Source: Aureimonas sp. AU12
GTDB lineage: Bacteria > Pseudomonadota > Alphaproteobacteria > Rhizobiales > Rhizobiaceae
DNA: 64,000 nucleotides
Direction of reading: 5' to 3'
NCBI RefSeq assembly: GCF_001463705.1
Contig: NZ_BBWH01000044.1
Span: forward strand, 60,426-124,425
Shown one piece after another: positions 29,238 to 38,186 of the stretch (positions within the stretch are counted from its first letter, which is position 1; every line of letters starts with the position of its first letter). Position numbers and translations under genes: made by a program. The notes beneath the pieces are model-generated. The model did not search any database. It had not been told where the DNA came from and saw only the letters and a program-made list of their open reading frames with translations.

Positions 29238-29734
29238 GGGCCGAACCGCAGCCGCGTCTGCCAGCCGACGGCGCCCCCGCGCCATCGGGCCCAGGCCAGT
29301 CGCGCGAGCGCCGCAAGGCTTGCCGCGAGAACGAGCGCCGGCAATGCCGCCAAGCCCGTCCATACCGTGGCCGCCGCCAGGAACTTCACGTCGCCGAGCC
29401 CCAGGCCGTGATGACCGCGCCGTCGATGATAGGCGAAGCGCAGAAGCGCCAGCAGCGCTGCGACGATCGCCGCATCGAGCAGACGCCCGGCGAGAACGGC
29501 CGGTGCTTCGAGCCCTGCACGCAAGGCGCCGAGCAGCAAGATCGCGGCGTTCGCAGTGTCGGGAATACGCCCGCTGCGCGCGTCGACAAGCGTAACCACC
29601 GCCAGAAGCGGCAGAAGCAGCGGAACGAAGAGCCAGTCGAGGGTCAGCGGTGGAACTCCCGGCGTGTGGCTCGACACCTGCGACGCGGTCTCGATCCCCC
29701 GATCGCTCGTCGTGCCGGCCGCACCAGCATGCAT
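29183..29734 (-). CDS. gspO: Prepilin peptidase GspO (A24 family, short form)
   Basis: The 183-residue membrane aspartic peptidase has both catalytic motifs: LVDARSGRIPD near the first helix and GLGLGDVKFLAA later. It lacks the N-terminal N-methyltransferase domain of full-length GspO/PilD, like TadV/CpaA types. It would cleave the leaders of GspG, H, I, J and K. The start at 29734 is a best guess; the frame is open to 29809. It is convergent with gspK and divergent from gspG. Confidence 0.85.
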   Translation of the reverse strand: MHAGAAGTTSDRGIETASQVSSHTPGVPPLTLDWLFVPLLLPLLAVVTLVDARSGRIPDTANAAILLLGALRAGLEAPAVLAGRLLDAAIVAALLALLRFAYHRRRGHHGLGLGDVKFLAAATVWTGLAALPALVLAASLAALARLAWARWRGGAVGWQTRLRFGPYLAIALLAVLIAAALVP

Positions 29735-29826
29735 GTGAAGCGATCGCCTCTTAACGCGATCGCAGCCCGCCGACCATAGAGTGCCGGCGCTGTCGAACCA
29801 CCCAACCATCCACAGGAGAGCAGAGC

Positions 29827-30270
29827 GTGCAGACCAGCGACCCGCATTCCCGCCATGCCCGGCTGACGGGCGACGAAGGCTTTACGCTCGTCGAACTTCT
29901 CGTCGTCCTCTCGATCATCGCGCTCATCGGAACGCTCGTCGGGCCCCGCATCCTCGGCTACATCGGCACCGCGAAGGCCGACACCGCAGCGACGCAGATC
30001 CGCAACCTGTCTAATGCGATGGAACTCTACTACCTCGACGTAGGCGCCTATCCGGCAGCCGATCGCGGCCTGAATGCCCTCGTTGCCGCCGACGGAGCGA
30101 ACGGCTGGAGCGGACCCTACCTGACGGCGGCGTCGGGCCTGCAGGATCCTTGGGGCCAACCCTACCTTTACGAGGCGACGTCGGACGGTTTTCGCGTCAC
30201 CTCGCTCGGCCGCGACGGGCAGCCGGGGGGAACGGGTGAGAACGCCGATATCGTTTCGACCGCCAACTGA
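29827..30270 (+). CDS. gspG: Major pseudopilin GspG
   Basis: The 147-residue protein has the class III signal DEG then FTLVELLVVLSIIALIGTLVGP with Glu at +5. The GspG body includes LSNAMELYYLDVGAYPAADR, GLNALV, GWSGPYL, DPWGQPYLYEA and a calcium-loop-like LGRDGQPGGTGENADI. The start is GTG 29827 after CAGGAGAG. The gene is separated from the other pseudopilins and sits directly before the galactose-oxidase-like gene. Confidence 0.95.
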   Translation: MQTSDPHSRHARLTGDEGFTLVELLVVLSIIALIGTLVGPRILGYIGTAKADTAATQIRNLSNAMELYYLDVGAYPAADRGLNALVAADGANGWSGPYLTAASGLQDPWGQPYLYEATSDGFRVTSLGRDGQPGGTGENADIVSTAN

Positions 30271-30388
30271 CGCGTCACGCTACGGCTCCTCATTAAGCAT
30301 CTCGGTATGACGCAGAGGAATTTCACCCCGCCGTAACAAGATCCCGCTATGGGATATTGATTGTTGTTTACGTTTGCGTGGTGCCGAA

Positions 30389-33300
30389 ATGTTTGGAAAG
30401 CCTGCATTACTTTCGATCGCCGTGTTCCTGTTGCTGGCTGGCAGTGGTACCGCCTCGGCTGGAACGAGCCTCACCGTTCCGATCGTCACGTCTGGCGGCG
30501 GAACACCGGCCACGCTGTCGTGCGGGTCGGGTGAAGCGCTCGTCGGTCTCTTCGGCCGGGCAGGCTGGTACGTCGATGCGATCGGGCCGCGCTGCGCGCC
30601 GGTGGTGGGGGGAGCGGTGGCTGGCGCAGCGCGCAGTGTCGATCCGCTTCGCGGCGGTCCCGGCGGCGGCGCCTTCGTGCGCGACTGCCCGACCGGGCAG
30701 GTGATCGTCGGCCTCGGCGGCCAGAGCAACGACCTCGTATCCCGCATTACACTTCAATGTGGTGTGCTGGCCGGGACCGACCGTGTTTCGACGGCGGGCG
30801 CCCGTCTCGCCGACATCGGCTCGGTGGGGGGCGGCACGACCTTCCCCGTCGCCTCCTGCGCCAATGCGGGCCTCGCGACCGGCCTCGTCGGCGAGTTCGA
30901 CGCGGCCTTCGTTCGCAAGCTCCAGCTCGCCTGCCGCGACGCCTCGGGAACCGCTGGCACGACGCCCGCCACGACGTTCAGCACAAGCGTGACGACACCG
31001 ATCGTGGCCACGACGGGCGGAACGCCAGCTTCGCTATCCTGCGCCTCGGGCGAGGCGCTCGTGGGCCTCTTCGGCCGAGCGGGTTGGTATGTCGACGCGA
31101 TCGGTCCGCGTTGCGCGCCCGTGGTGGGTGGTGCTCTCGCGGGCGCCGCACGCAGCGTCGATCCGCTTCGTGGGGGTCCTGGCGGCGGAGCCTTCGTGCG
31201 CGACTGCCCGGCCGGGCAGGTGGTTACGGGCCTCGGCGGCCAAGGCAACGACCTCGTGTCGAAGATCACCCTCCAGTGCTCCGTGCTGGCCGGCACCGAT
31301 CGCGTCTCGACGGCGGGCACTCGGCTCGCCGACATCGGCTCGGTGGGGGGCGGCACGACCTTCCCCGTCGCCTCCTGCACCAATTCAGGCCTTGCCACCG
31401 GCCTCGTCGGCGAGGTCGACGCGACCTTCGTTCGCAAGCTCCAGCTCGCCTGCCGCGCCGTCTCGGAAACCGGCGGCACGACGCCCGGGACCGATCCCGG
31501 CACGGGCGTCGGCGCGACCCCCGCTCCGGGCGGTGGCACGAGCCCGGGCACTGATCCTGGCACGGGTGGCGGCACGACGCCGGTTCCAGGTGGTGGAACG
31601 GCACCCGGGACGACGCCGGGCACGAACCCCAATCCCGTCACGACGTCCAGCACGAGCGTGACCACTCCAATCGTTACGGCGGCGGCGGGAGCACCGGCCG
31701 CACTATCGTGCGCGTCGGGCGAGGCGCTCGTGGGTCTCTTCGGCCGGGCGGGTTGGTATCTCGACGCGATCGGTCCGCGCTGCGCACCCGTGGTGGGCGG
31801 CGCTCTCACGGGCGCCGCACGCAGCGTCGATCCGCTCCGTGGCGGTCCCGGCGGCGGCGCCTTCGTGCGCGACTGCCCGGCGGGTCAGGTGATCACGGGT
31901 CTCGGCGGTCAGGGCAGTGATCTCGTGTCGAAGATCACCCTCCAGTGCTCCGTGCTGGCCGGGACCGACCGGGTCTCGACGGCGGGCGCCCGTCTCGTCG
32001 ACATCGGCTCGGTGGGGGGCGGCACGACCTTCCCCGTCGCGTCCTGCATCAATTCGGGCTTCGCGACGGGCCTCGTCGGCGAGTTCGACGCGACCTTCGT
32101 TCGCAAGCTCCAGCTCGCCTGCCGCGCCGTCTCGGAAGCCGGTGGCACGACGCCCGGGACCGATCCCGGCACAGGCGGCGGCGCGACCCCCGCTCCGGGC
32201 GGTGGCACGAGCCCGGGCATCACGCCCGGTACGACACCCGGCACAGGGACCAATCCCGGCACGATGCCCGTCACGAGCGTCACGGCTCCGATCGTCGCCA
32301 CGACCGGTGGAACGCCGGCCACCCTTTCATGCGGGGCGAACGAGGCGCTCGTCGGCCTCTTCGGACGGGCGGGCTGGTATGTCGACGCGATCGGTCCGCG
32401 TTGCGCCCCGATGACGGCCGGTAGCTTGACGGGCGCTGCCCGCAGCATCGACCCGCTCCGTGGCGGTCCTGGCGGCGGTGCCTTCGTGCGCGACTGCCCG
32501 GCGGGGCAGGTGGTCACGGGCCTTGGCGGTCAGGGTAGTGCTCTCGTGTCGAAGATCACGCTCCAGTGCAGCGTGCTGGCCGGAACCGATCGTGTCTCGA
32601 CAGCGGGCGCTCGGCTGGCCGACATCGGGTCGGTGGGGGGTGGAACGACCTTCCCCGTTGCCTCCTGTGCCAGTTCCGGTCTCGCCACGGGCCTCGTCGG
32701 TGAGTTCGACGCGACTTTCGTTCGCAAGCTCCAGCTCGCGTGCCGCGCCGTCTCTGAAACCGGCGGCACGACGCCCGGGACCGATCCCGGCACAGGCGGC
32801 GGCACGACCCCCGCTCCCGGTGGCGGCACGACGCCGGAAGCCGGTGGCCCGCTTCCGGCAGGCGACACGCCGCCGGAAGGCGACGTGCTGCTCATCAATC
32901 GTCGCAGCGGCAGCTGCCTCTCCGTGCCGGACGCGGCCACCGCAAGCGGCACGCAGCTTCGCCAGCGCACCTGCATCGATGGCCCCGCCGACAACTGGCG
33001 CTTCGTCGCCGCCGGCGAGGGCTACCAGATCCGCAACACGGCGACGGGCCTTTGCGCCGCCGTCATCGCGGCCGCAGCCAACGACGGCGCTCGGCTCGCT
33101 CAGGAAACCTGCTCGACCAACACGCCCTCGGCCCTCTGGCGCGTGACGAAGGTCGATCAATGGTACCGGCTGTCGCCGCTTCATGCGCCTCGCTGCATGA
33201 GCCCGACGGGTGGCAACGACAATCGCGACAACGACGCACCCATCGTGATCTGGGGTTGCGACGACGCCGATCCGCAGCGCTGGACCCTGTCGAGCGCAGA

Positions 33301-34723
33301 GGCGCCGGCCGTCTGGTCGCCGGTCACCCGTCTCGGTCTCGTCCCGGTTTCCGCGGCGACCCTGCCTTCCGGCAAGCTGCTGCTCTGGGCCAGCGACCAG
33401 CGCACCGCCTTTGGCGGCGGGAGCAACCAGACCTACACGACGCTCTTCGACCCCGCCACGAACACGTCCAGCGAGCGGATCGTCTCGACCGTCGGTCACG
33501 ACATGTTCTGCCCGGGAATCAGCACGCTGGCCGACGGCCGCATCCTCATCGCCGGTGGCCAGACCACGCAGCGCACGACGATCTACAACCCGGCCAACGA
33601 CACGTGGTCGGTCGGGGCGCAGATGAGCATCGGCCGCGGTTACAACAGCCTCACCACGCTTTCGACCGGCGAGGCCATCACGGTGGGCGGCTCCTGGAGC
33701 GGCGCGCGCGGCGGCAAGACGGCCGAGGTCTGGTCGCCGGTGTCGCAGACCTGGCGGCGCCTCGATGCGATCGGCGGCGACGTGGTCGCGGCACCCGGCG
33801 TCGACGTCTATCGCGGCGACAACTATGCGTGGTTGTTCCCGGTGGCCAATGGCAACGTCTTCCATGCCGGCCCGAGCCCGCAGATGAACTGGTTGGGAAC
33901 CGCGGGACGAGGAACGGTCACCCCGGCCGGGCGGCGCGCCAACGACGCGTTCGCTATGAACGGCAACGCCGTGATGTACGATCGTGACAAGATCCTCGTC
34001 ATGGGCGGCGCGCCCGACCAGACCGACGTGCCCGGGCGCGACAGCGTCCACACGATCGACATCGGTCGCGGTTTCGGCGTTCAACCAACGGTGACGCGGC
34101 AGACCTCGATGGCGTTCGCCCGCGCCTTTGCCAACGCCGTTGTCCTGCCCAGCGGCGAGATCCTCGTGCTCGGCGGCCAGAACCTGGCCCGCGAGTTCAC
34201 CGACGAGCGACCGGTCATGATCCCGGAACTCTGGTCTCCCAAGACCAAACAGTTCCGGCGTCTGCCGGCGATGACCATCCCGCGCACCTATCACAGCTGG
34301 GCGACGCTCATGCTGGACGGACGGGTCGGGATCGGCGGCGGCGGGCTCTGCAACAACTGTGCCTTCAACCATCCCGATCTCCAGATCCTCACACCGCCGT
34401 ATCTCCTCGATGCGGCCGGTCGTCCGGCCTCGCGCCCGACGATCTCGGCCATCACCGGCGAGCCGCAGGCGGGCGGAACGCTGACCGTGCAGACCGACCG
34501 CGAGGTCGCGAGCTTCGCACTCGTACGCCTGTCGTCGGTGACGCATGCGACGAACACCGACCAGCGGCGTGTACCGCTGGAGATCGGGGATCGGGCCGGA
34601 ACGAGCTACCAGCTTGCACTGCCGGAAGCCGCCACCGGCCAGTTGCTGCCGGGGCCCTGGATGCTCTTCGCGATGGATGCCGCCGGCGTGCCGAGCGTGG
34701 CCAAGATCGTGCGCATTCCATGA
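30389..34723 (+). CDS. Secreted multi-lectin galactose-oxidase-like copper radical oxidase
   Basis: The 1444-residue protein has a signal peptide (MFGKPALLSIAVFLLLAGSG). Four near-identical modules of about 155 residues follow, with LVGLFGRAGWYVDAIGPRC and FVRDCPAGQV blocks and Gly/Thr/Pro linkers. A ricin-B domain (LLINRRSGSCLSVPD) and a kelch galactose-oxidase domain complete it. Active-site features of galactose oxidase are all present: GHDMFCPG (Cys for the Tyr-Cys cofactor), RGYNSL (Tyr), GGSWSG (stacking Trp), RTYHSW (Tyr and His ligands) and VTHATNTDQRRVP (His ligand). It should oxidise a primary alcohol, perhaps on a galactoside, releasing H2O2. Being adjacent to gspG and Sco, it is the probable cargo of the type II machine. 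Confidence 0.92.
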   Translation: MFGKPALLSIAVFLLLAGSGTASAGTSLTVPIVTSGGGTPATLSCGSGEALVGLFGRAGWYVDAIGPRCAPVVGGAVAGAARSVDPLRGGPGGGAFVRDCPTGQVIVGLGGQSNDLVSRITLQCGVLAGTDRVSTAGARLADIGSVGGGTTFPVASCANAGLATGLVGEFDAAFVRKLQLACRDASGTAGTTPATTFSTSVTTPIVATTGGTPASLSCASGEALVGLFGRAGWYVDAIGPRCAPVVGGALAGAARSVDPLRGGPGGGAFVRDCPAGQVVTGLGGQGNDLVSKITLQCSVLAGTDRVSTAGTRLADIGSVGGGTTFPVASCTNSGLATGLVGEVDATFVRKLQLACRAVSETGGTTPGTDPGTGVGATPAPGGGTSPGTDPGTGGGTTPVPGGGTAPGTTPGTNPNPVTTSSTSVTTPIVTAAAGAPAALSCASGEALVGLFGRAGWYLDAIGPRCAPVVGGALTGAARSVDPLRGGPGGGAFVRDCPAGQVITGLGGQGSDLVSKITLQCSVLAGTDRVSTAGARLVDIGSVGGGTTFPVASCINSGFATGLVGEFDATFVRKLQLACRAVSEAGGTTPGTDPGTGGGATPAPGGGTSPGITPGTTPGTGTNPGTMPVTSVTAPIVATTGGTPATLSCGANEALVGLFGRAGWYVDAIGPRCAPMTAGSLTGAARSIDPLRGGPGGGAFVRDCPAGQVVTGLGGQGSALVSKITLQCSVLAGTDRVSTAGARLADIGSVGGGTTFPVASCASSGLATGLVGEFDATFVRKLQLACRAVSETGGTTPGTDPGTGGGTTPAPGGGTTPEAGGPLPAGDTPPEGDVLLINRRSGSCLSVPDAATASGTQLRQRTCIDGPADNWRFVAAGEGYQIRNTATGLCAAVIAAAANDGARLAQETCSTNTPSALWRVTKVDQWYRLSPLHAPRCMSPTGGNDNRDNDAPIVIWGCDDADPQRWTLSSAEAPAVWSPVTRLGLVPVSAATLPSGKLLLWASDQRTAFGGGSNQTYTTLFDPATNTSSERIVSTVGHDMFCPGISTLADGRILIAGGQTTQRTTIYNPANDTWSVGAQMSIGRGYNSLTTLSTGEAITVGGSWSGARGGKTAEVWSPVSQTWRRLDAIGGDVVAAPGVDVYRGDNYAWLFPVANGNVFHAGPSPQMNWLGTAGRGTVTPAGRRANDAFAMNGNAVMYDRDKILVMGGAPDQTDVPGRDSVHTIDIGRGFGVQPTVTRQTSMAFARAFANAVVLPSGEILVLGGQNLAREFTDERPVMIPELWSPKTKQFRRLPAMTIPRTYHSWATLMLDGRVGIGGGGLCNNCAFNHPDLQILTPPYLLDAAGRPASRPTISAITGEPQAGGTLTVQTDREVASFALVRLSSVTHATNTDQRRVPLEIGDRAGTSYQLALPEAATGQLLPGPWMLFAMDAAGVPSVAKIVRIP
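30470..32750 (+). repeat. Four tandem in-gene repeats encoding lectin-like modules
   Basis: Copies lie at about 30470-30937, 30986-31457, 31655-32126 and 32276-32746 within the oxidase gene. They are nearly identical at DNA level over long stretches, including the segments encoding DIGSVGGGTTFPVASC and LQLACR. Linkers of variable length encode PGTDPGTGGG-type repeats. The similarity points to recent duplication or ongoing gene conversion. Confidence 0.9.
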
Positions 34724-34758
34724 CGTCGCCCCACCGCACCTCTCGCCGGAGACCCGAG

Positions 34759-35361
34759 ATGAGCCGATCGATTCTCCGCGGTGCCGCCGTTGCCTGTGGC
34801 TTTGCGCTCGCTCTTGCCGCCAAGCCGGCAGCGGCAGCGCCCGGCACAGAGACCACGGCCGCTTCGCCGGGATTGGCGATGGCGGGTCACTTCCGCCTGC
34901 GGACCGCTGCGGGCGAGACGGTCGATTCCGACGCGCTCGCCGGCACGCCCTACGCGATCTTCTTCGGTTTCACGCAATGTCCGGACATCTGTCCGACGAC
35001 GCTGGCCGACCTGACGCAGGCCATGGCCACGCTGCCGCCAGCGGCCGCATCGCTGCGGATCTATTTCGTTTCGGTCGATCCGGCCGACGAGGTGGAGGCC
35101 ATGGCACGCTACACCGCGGTCTTCGATCCGCGGATCGTCGCGCTCGGCGGGTCGCCGGCGGCGATCGCATCGGCAACCGGCTCGTTCGGGATCGCGGTGG
35201 AGCGATCCGAACTACCGGGCGGCGGCGCCACCTACGGTCACACGGCCACGGTCTTCCTCGTCGATGCCGACGGCCTCGTCGCCGACCGCACGAGCCTTCA
35301 GGATACGTCGGATGCCATGGCCGAGAAACTGGCCAAACTGATGGGAGTCCCGAGGCGCTGA
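34759..35361 (+). CDS. SCO1/SenC-type copper chaperone
   Basis: The 200-residue thioredoxin-fold protein has a signal peptide (MSRSILRGAAVACGFALALA), the copper-binding motif FGFTQCPDICPTTLADL (CxxxC) and the distal His in YGHTATVFLVD. Sco proteins pass copper to cuproenzymes, usually cytochrome oxidase. No cytochrome-oxidase gene is nearby. Instead it directly follows the galactose-oxidase-like gene, and an in-frame ATG at 34720 overlaps that gene's stop (ATGA). ATG 34759 has the better GGAG site and signal peptide. Copper loading of the oxidase is the likely role, by inference. Confidence 0.88.
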   Translation: MSRSILRGAAVACGFALALAAKPAAAAPGTETTAASPGLAMAGHFRLRTAAGETVDSDALAGTPYAIFFGFTQCPDICPTTLADLTQAMATLPPAAASLRIYFVSVDPADEVEAMARYTAVFDPRIVALGGSPAAIASATGSFGIAVERSELPGGGATYGHTATVFLVDADGLVADRTSLQDTSDAMAEKLAKLMGVPRR

Positions 35362-35540
35362 TCGATCGGTGCGATCATTGGTCAGCAGTTGTTGGCGCCG
35401 AATGCCGTCACAGGCGCGAGGATCTCCCGATAGCTTGCGCTCGTCGCCGGTTCCGGTGGTTGCCTGCATCCAGAGGACGCCAGTCCGAACGAGCCGCCAA
35501 TGCTCCGAATGAACGCCGCGCTTGGGACGAAGGACAGAAG

Positions 35541-36461
35541 TTATACGGGCCGGCGCAAACCGCGTGCGGGATGCACCGGTGTGTCGTGCGGCTGGAAGGC
35601 GAAGCGGCCGAACACGTCTCCATAACCGGCATAGACCAGTCCCCCGTTCTGTTCGACGAGAGCCTTGCGCTCGTTGCGGTAGACGGAGGGCAGGCGATAC
35701 CACGGCACCGCAGGCCGCAGGTGGTGCAGGACGTGAAGATTGTTGTTCAGGAACAGGAGGGCGAAGGCGCCGGCCTGCTCGACGATCGCCGTACGCTCCT
35801 CGCTGCGCTCGGCCCAGCGATGTTCGGCGAAGGAGCGGATACGACCCAACGAAGCGCCGGGTAGAACGAAGGCGAGCAGGTAGACGCCGAATGGCATCGC
35901 GCAGACGTGGAGGACCCAAGCCAGGACGCCGGCCGAGGCCAACAGGTGCAGGGTCCAGATGCGGGCATGCCGGACGTCGCCGCGCACGAGTCGGCTGGCC
36001 TCGCTGACGAGAAACCCCAGCACCATGACGAACGGCCCCAGGAGCAGCCGCCCGGAGATCGTGTTGTTGAAGCGCACCAGGGCTCGGGCGACGGGACCAA
36101 GCTTCGCCCAGACGGCATCGGTCAGATAGGCAGATTCGGGATCCTCGATGGGGTCGGTCAGTTGCTCGTCGTTGTGATGACGAAGGTGCGACATCCGATA
36201 GAGCGAATAGGGGAGCCAAAGGGACAGCGGCACCGATCCGAAAGCGTCGTTGACGATCCGTCGACGGGTTGGATGCCCGTGCATCACTTCATGCTGCAAC
36301 GACCCATGCCACGCCACGAACCAGCCGCCGACGAGCATCAGCAGCGGAAGGGGTAGAGCGGACCAGAAGAAGGTCGCCAGAAGCCACCCCGCGTGAATCA
36401 TCACTGCCAGCGCGACCGTCGGCCATTCGATACGCTGGGAACGCTGCGACCGTTCGAACAT
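35541..36461 (-). CDS. Membrane fatty acid desaturase
   Basis: The 306-residue di-iron membrane protein has the three His boxes: WHGSLQHEVMH, YRMSHLRHHND and NNLHVLHHLRP. Several hydrophobic helices separate them, as in FADS-type desaturases and beta-carotene hydroxylase-like enzymes. ATG 36461 is preceded by GGGGAGA. It is a single gene with no obvious operon partner. Substrate (acyl lipid or other) cannot be told. Confidence 0.88.
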   Translation of the reverse strand: MFERSQRSQRIEWPTVALAVMIHAGWLLATFFWSALPLPLLMLVGGWFVAWHGSLQHEVMHGHPTRRRIVNDAFGSVPLSLWLPYSLYRMSHLRHHNDEQLTDPIEDPESAYLTDAVWAKLGPVARALVRFNNTISGRLLLGPFVMVLGFLVSEASRLVRGDVRHARIWTLHLLASAGVLAWVLHVCAMPFGVYLLAFVLPGASLGRIRSFAEHRWAERSEERTAIVEQAGAFALLFLNNNLHVLHHLRPAVPWYRLPSVYRNERKALVEQNGGLVYAGYGDVFGRFAFQPHDTPVHPARGLRRPV

Positions 36462-36600
36462 GTCGATCTCCCCAGATATGGAACCGGGTCGCAATCTATA
36501 TCAGTCTATCGAATTAATAGAGAAATGACGTTCTTCGCGGGCGCCCGGCAGCGAACCGCCTTTGCGATGACGTCGGCTGGCGCGACGTTTACGTTTGCTT

Positions 36601-37392
36601 CTACGCGAAACGGGGAAGGCCAAGCTCGTCCGACTGGCGTTCCTGTTCGAGGATCACGTCGAAGGCCGACCGGGACAGGCGCACGACGCCTTTCAGTCGG
36701 TGCGCGTCGAGAAGGCCCTCATCGGCAACCTGCCTCGCGGCCATCTGAAGAGCCTCGAAGATTGCATCCACCGCCTCGTGGTCAGTCGCTGCGTTCGTCA
36801 CGAATGGCAGAGCCGGGGCCGGCGGCGTGAACGTGAGAATGCGGAGGGGTAAGGCAGGCTCGCGATCGAGCGCCAGAGCCAGCGTGACGGCGTCGATTGC
36901 CGCAGTATCGGCCTTTCCGCAAAGGACGGCGTCGATCGAGGCTCCATGACTGCCGGTATGCAAGAGCGACCCGAAGAAGGATGTGCCCCCCGCAAGGTGT
37001 GCGACCGCCGCCCGCAGGGCGTTGGCGCCCGATTGCGAGTGCGGTGCGTTGAATGCCGCGACCCGCCCGCGAAGGTCGGACAGTTCTTCCGCCGGATCGT
37101 CGGCGCGCACGATGACCGCCGAGCGATAGGACGAACCCTCGCATCCCGGCGCATCGTAGACGGGAACGGCCACGAGGCGTACCCGATCGCGCAGGGAGGT
37201 GACCAGTGGATAGCCGCACGTCTGGCTGAGGAGCAGGGCTGGATCGCTCCAGTGGGCTTGAAGATCATCCGGCTCCACGATCTCGCCCGAGAAGCCATGT
37301 ACCTCCAGACCTGCCACCAAAGCGTCGAGGAAGCGTGCACGCGGCTTTGCCGGCACCTTGTACATGGGCAGGGAAACGAGATGGGGTTTCAT
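36601..37392 (-). CDS. PhnD-like substrate-binding-fold protein, apparently cytosolic
   Basis: The 263-residue protein has the periplasmic phosphate/phosphonate-binding fold: LLLSQTCGYPLVTSL, then YRSAVIVRADDPAEELSDLR, FNAPHSQSGANALR and GSHGASIDAVLCGKADTAAI. Such proteins usually serve ABC importers, but there is no signal peptide and no permease or ATPase beside it. It may be a soluble sensor or enzyme-like domain. The start MKPHLVSLPMY is typical of this orphan subgroup. Confidence 0.8.
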   Translation of the reverse strand: MKPHLVSLPMYKVPAKPRARFLDALVAGLEVHGFSGEIVEPDDLQAHWSDPALLLSQTCGYPLVTSLRDRVRLVAVPVYDAPGCEGSSYRSAVIVRADDPAEELSDLRGRVAAFNAPHSQSGANALRAAVAHLAGGTSFFGSLLHTGSHGASIDAVLCGKADTAAIDAVTLALALDREPALPLRILTFTPPAPALPFVTNAATDHEAVDAIFEALQMAARQVADEGLLDAHRLKGVVRLSRSAFDVILEQERQSDELGLPRFA

Positions 37393-37796
37393 GTCATGCT
37401 TCTTCGTTCATCCTTGAGGCCTGGCACCGTCCTCCCGCGTCATCAATCTCCGCGATCAGGTGATCGCGGAGAACAAGACGCCAAGCACGTCCATGGACTA
37501 TGACGCACCGGGCTTGGAGTCCAAGCCTACATGGCGCGATCAAATCAATAGCCTGCGCTGTGGGAGACATTCCTTGGTCGAGAAGACGACGCTTCTCGGC
37601 GCGGTTGGCTATGTCACCGACAATGATGCCGGATAAGGGTGTCGGACGCTTTCCCGTTCATGAGCTAATCAGAGGCAGCGACGCGACGGGCTTGCCTTCT
37701 ATTCGTAGATGCGGACAGCGTCGTCCCTGGCTTCAAACTGGGAACGGTGACGGAATGGCGCGATTGCGAGCGGGATCACGGATGGCGGGCGGGCCG
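37393..37796. other. Intergenic region, nothing recognised
   Basis: This 404-bp stretch lies between the divergent PhnD-like gene and a short hypothetical gene. A hairpin-like repeat of GATCACCTGATCGCGG type occurs at about 37446-37472 (CCGCGATCAGGTGATCGCGG). No other feature is seen. Confidence 0.3.
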
Positions 37797-38048
37797 ATGC
37801 AGTTCGCGGTCTCGACGGATACACGGATCGACGACGCCGTCACGCTGCCGCCCGATCGATACACGGGTACCGTCACTTGGCGCGAGACCATGGGGCGCTC
37901 CGGCTTCGACCGGTCGAAAAAGATCTACCGGATCGAGCTCGCCGCCGAGGACGTCGTCCGCTGGGGTGGAAACCCGGCGCCCTGCGATGGGCCCTGCGTG
38001 ATCGACGTGACCGAGCAGGTCGCGTCCGGGGAGATCAAGGCTCTCTGA
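37797..38048 (+). CDS. Small conserved-looking hypothetical protein
   Basis: The 83-residue protein starts MQFAVSTDTRIDDAVTLPPD and has a Trp-containing basic middle and a Cys pair in APCDGPC. No family recognised. Amino-acid composition looks coding, and an alternative start at 37755 is possible. Confidence 0.5.
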   Translation: MQFAVSTDTRIDDAVTLPPDRYTGTVTWRETMGRSGFDRSKKIYRIELAAEDVVRWGGNPAPCDGPCVIDVTEQVASGEIKAL

Positions 38049-38186
38049 GAGGTCACTGTCTCACGGTGTCTGAAGCAGGCGCTGGTGCAGCGTGATGTCG
38101 CGGCGGGCGCGATGCGGCTTTCCGGGGGAGCGATCCCGGCGATCGATCGTTGGGCTCTTGTCTTCGATACGAGCAGGAACAGTCTC

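Noticed and set aside
30470..32750. CRISPR-like or tandem-repeat array
   Set aside because: Units of about 470-620 bp are in frame and encode folded modules; there are no short spacers.
32327..34546. Long minus-strand open frame opposite the oxidase gene
   Set aside because: The plus strand encodes intact ricin-B and galactose-oxidase domains; the antisense product is low-complexity Arg/Asp-rich.
34759..35361. Part of a cytochrome c oxidase assembly cluster
   Set aside because: No cox, ctaG or senB genes are nearby; the only adjacent copper enzyme is the galactose-oxidase-like protein.
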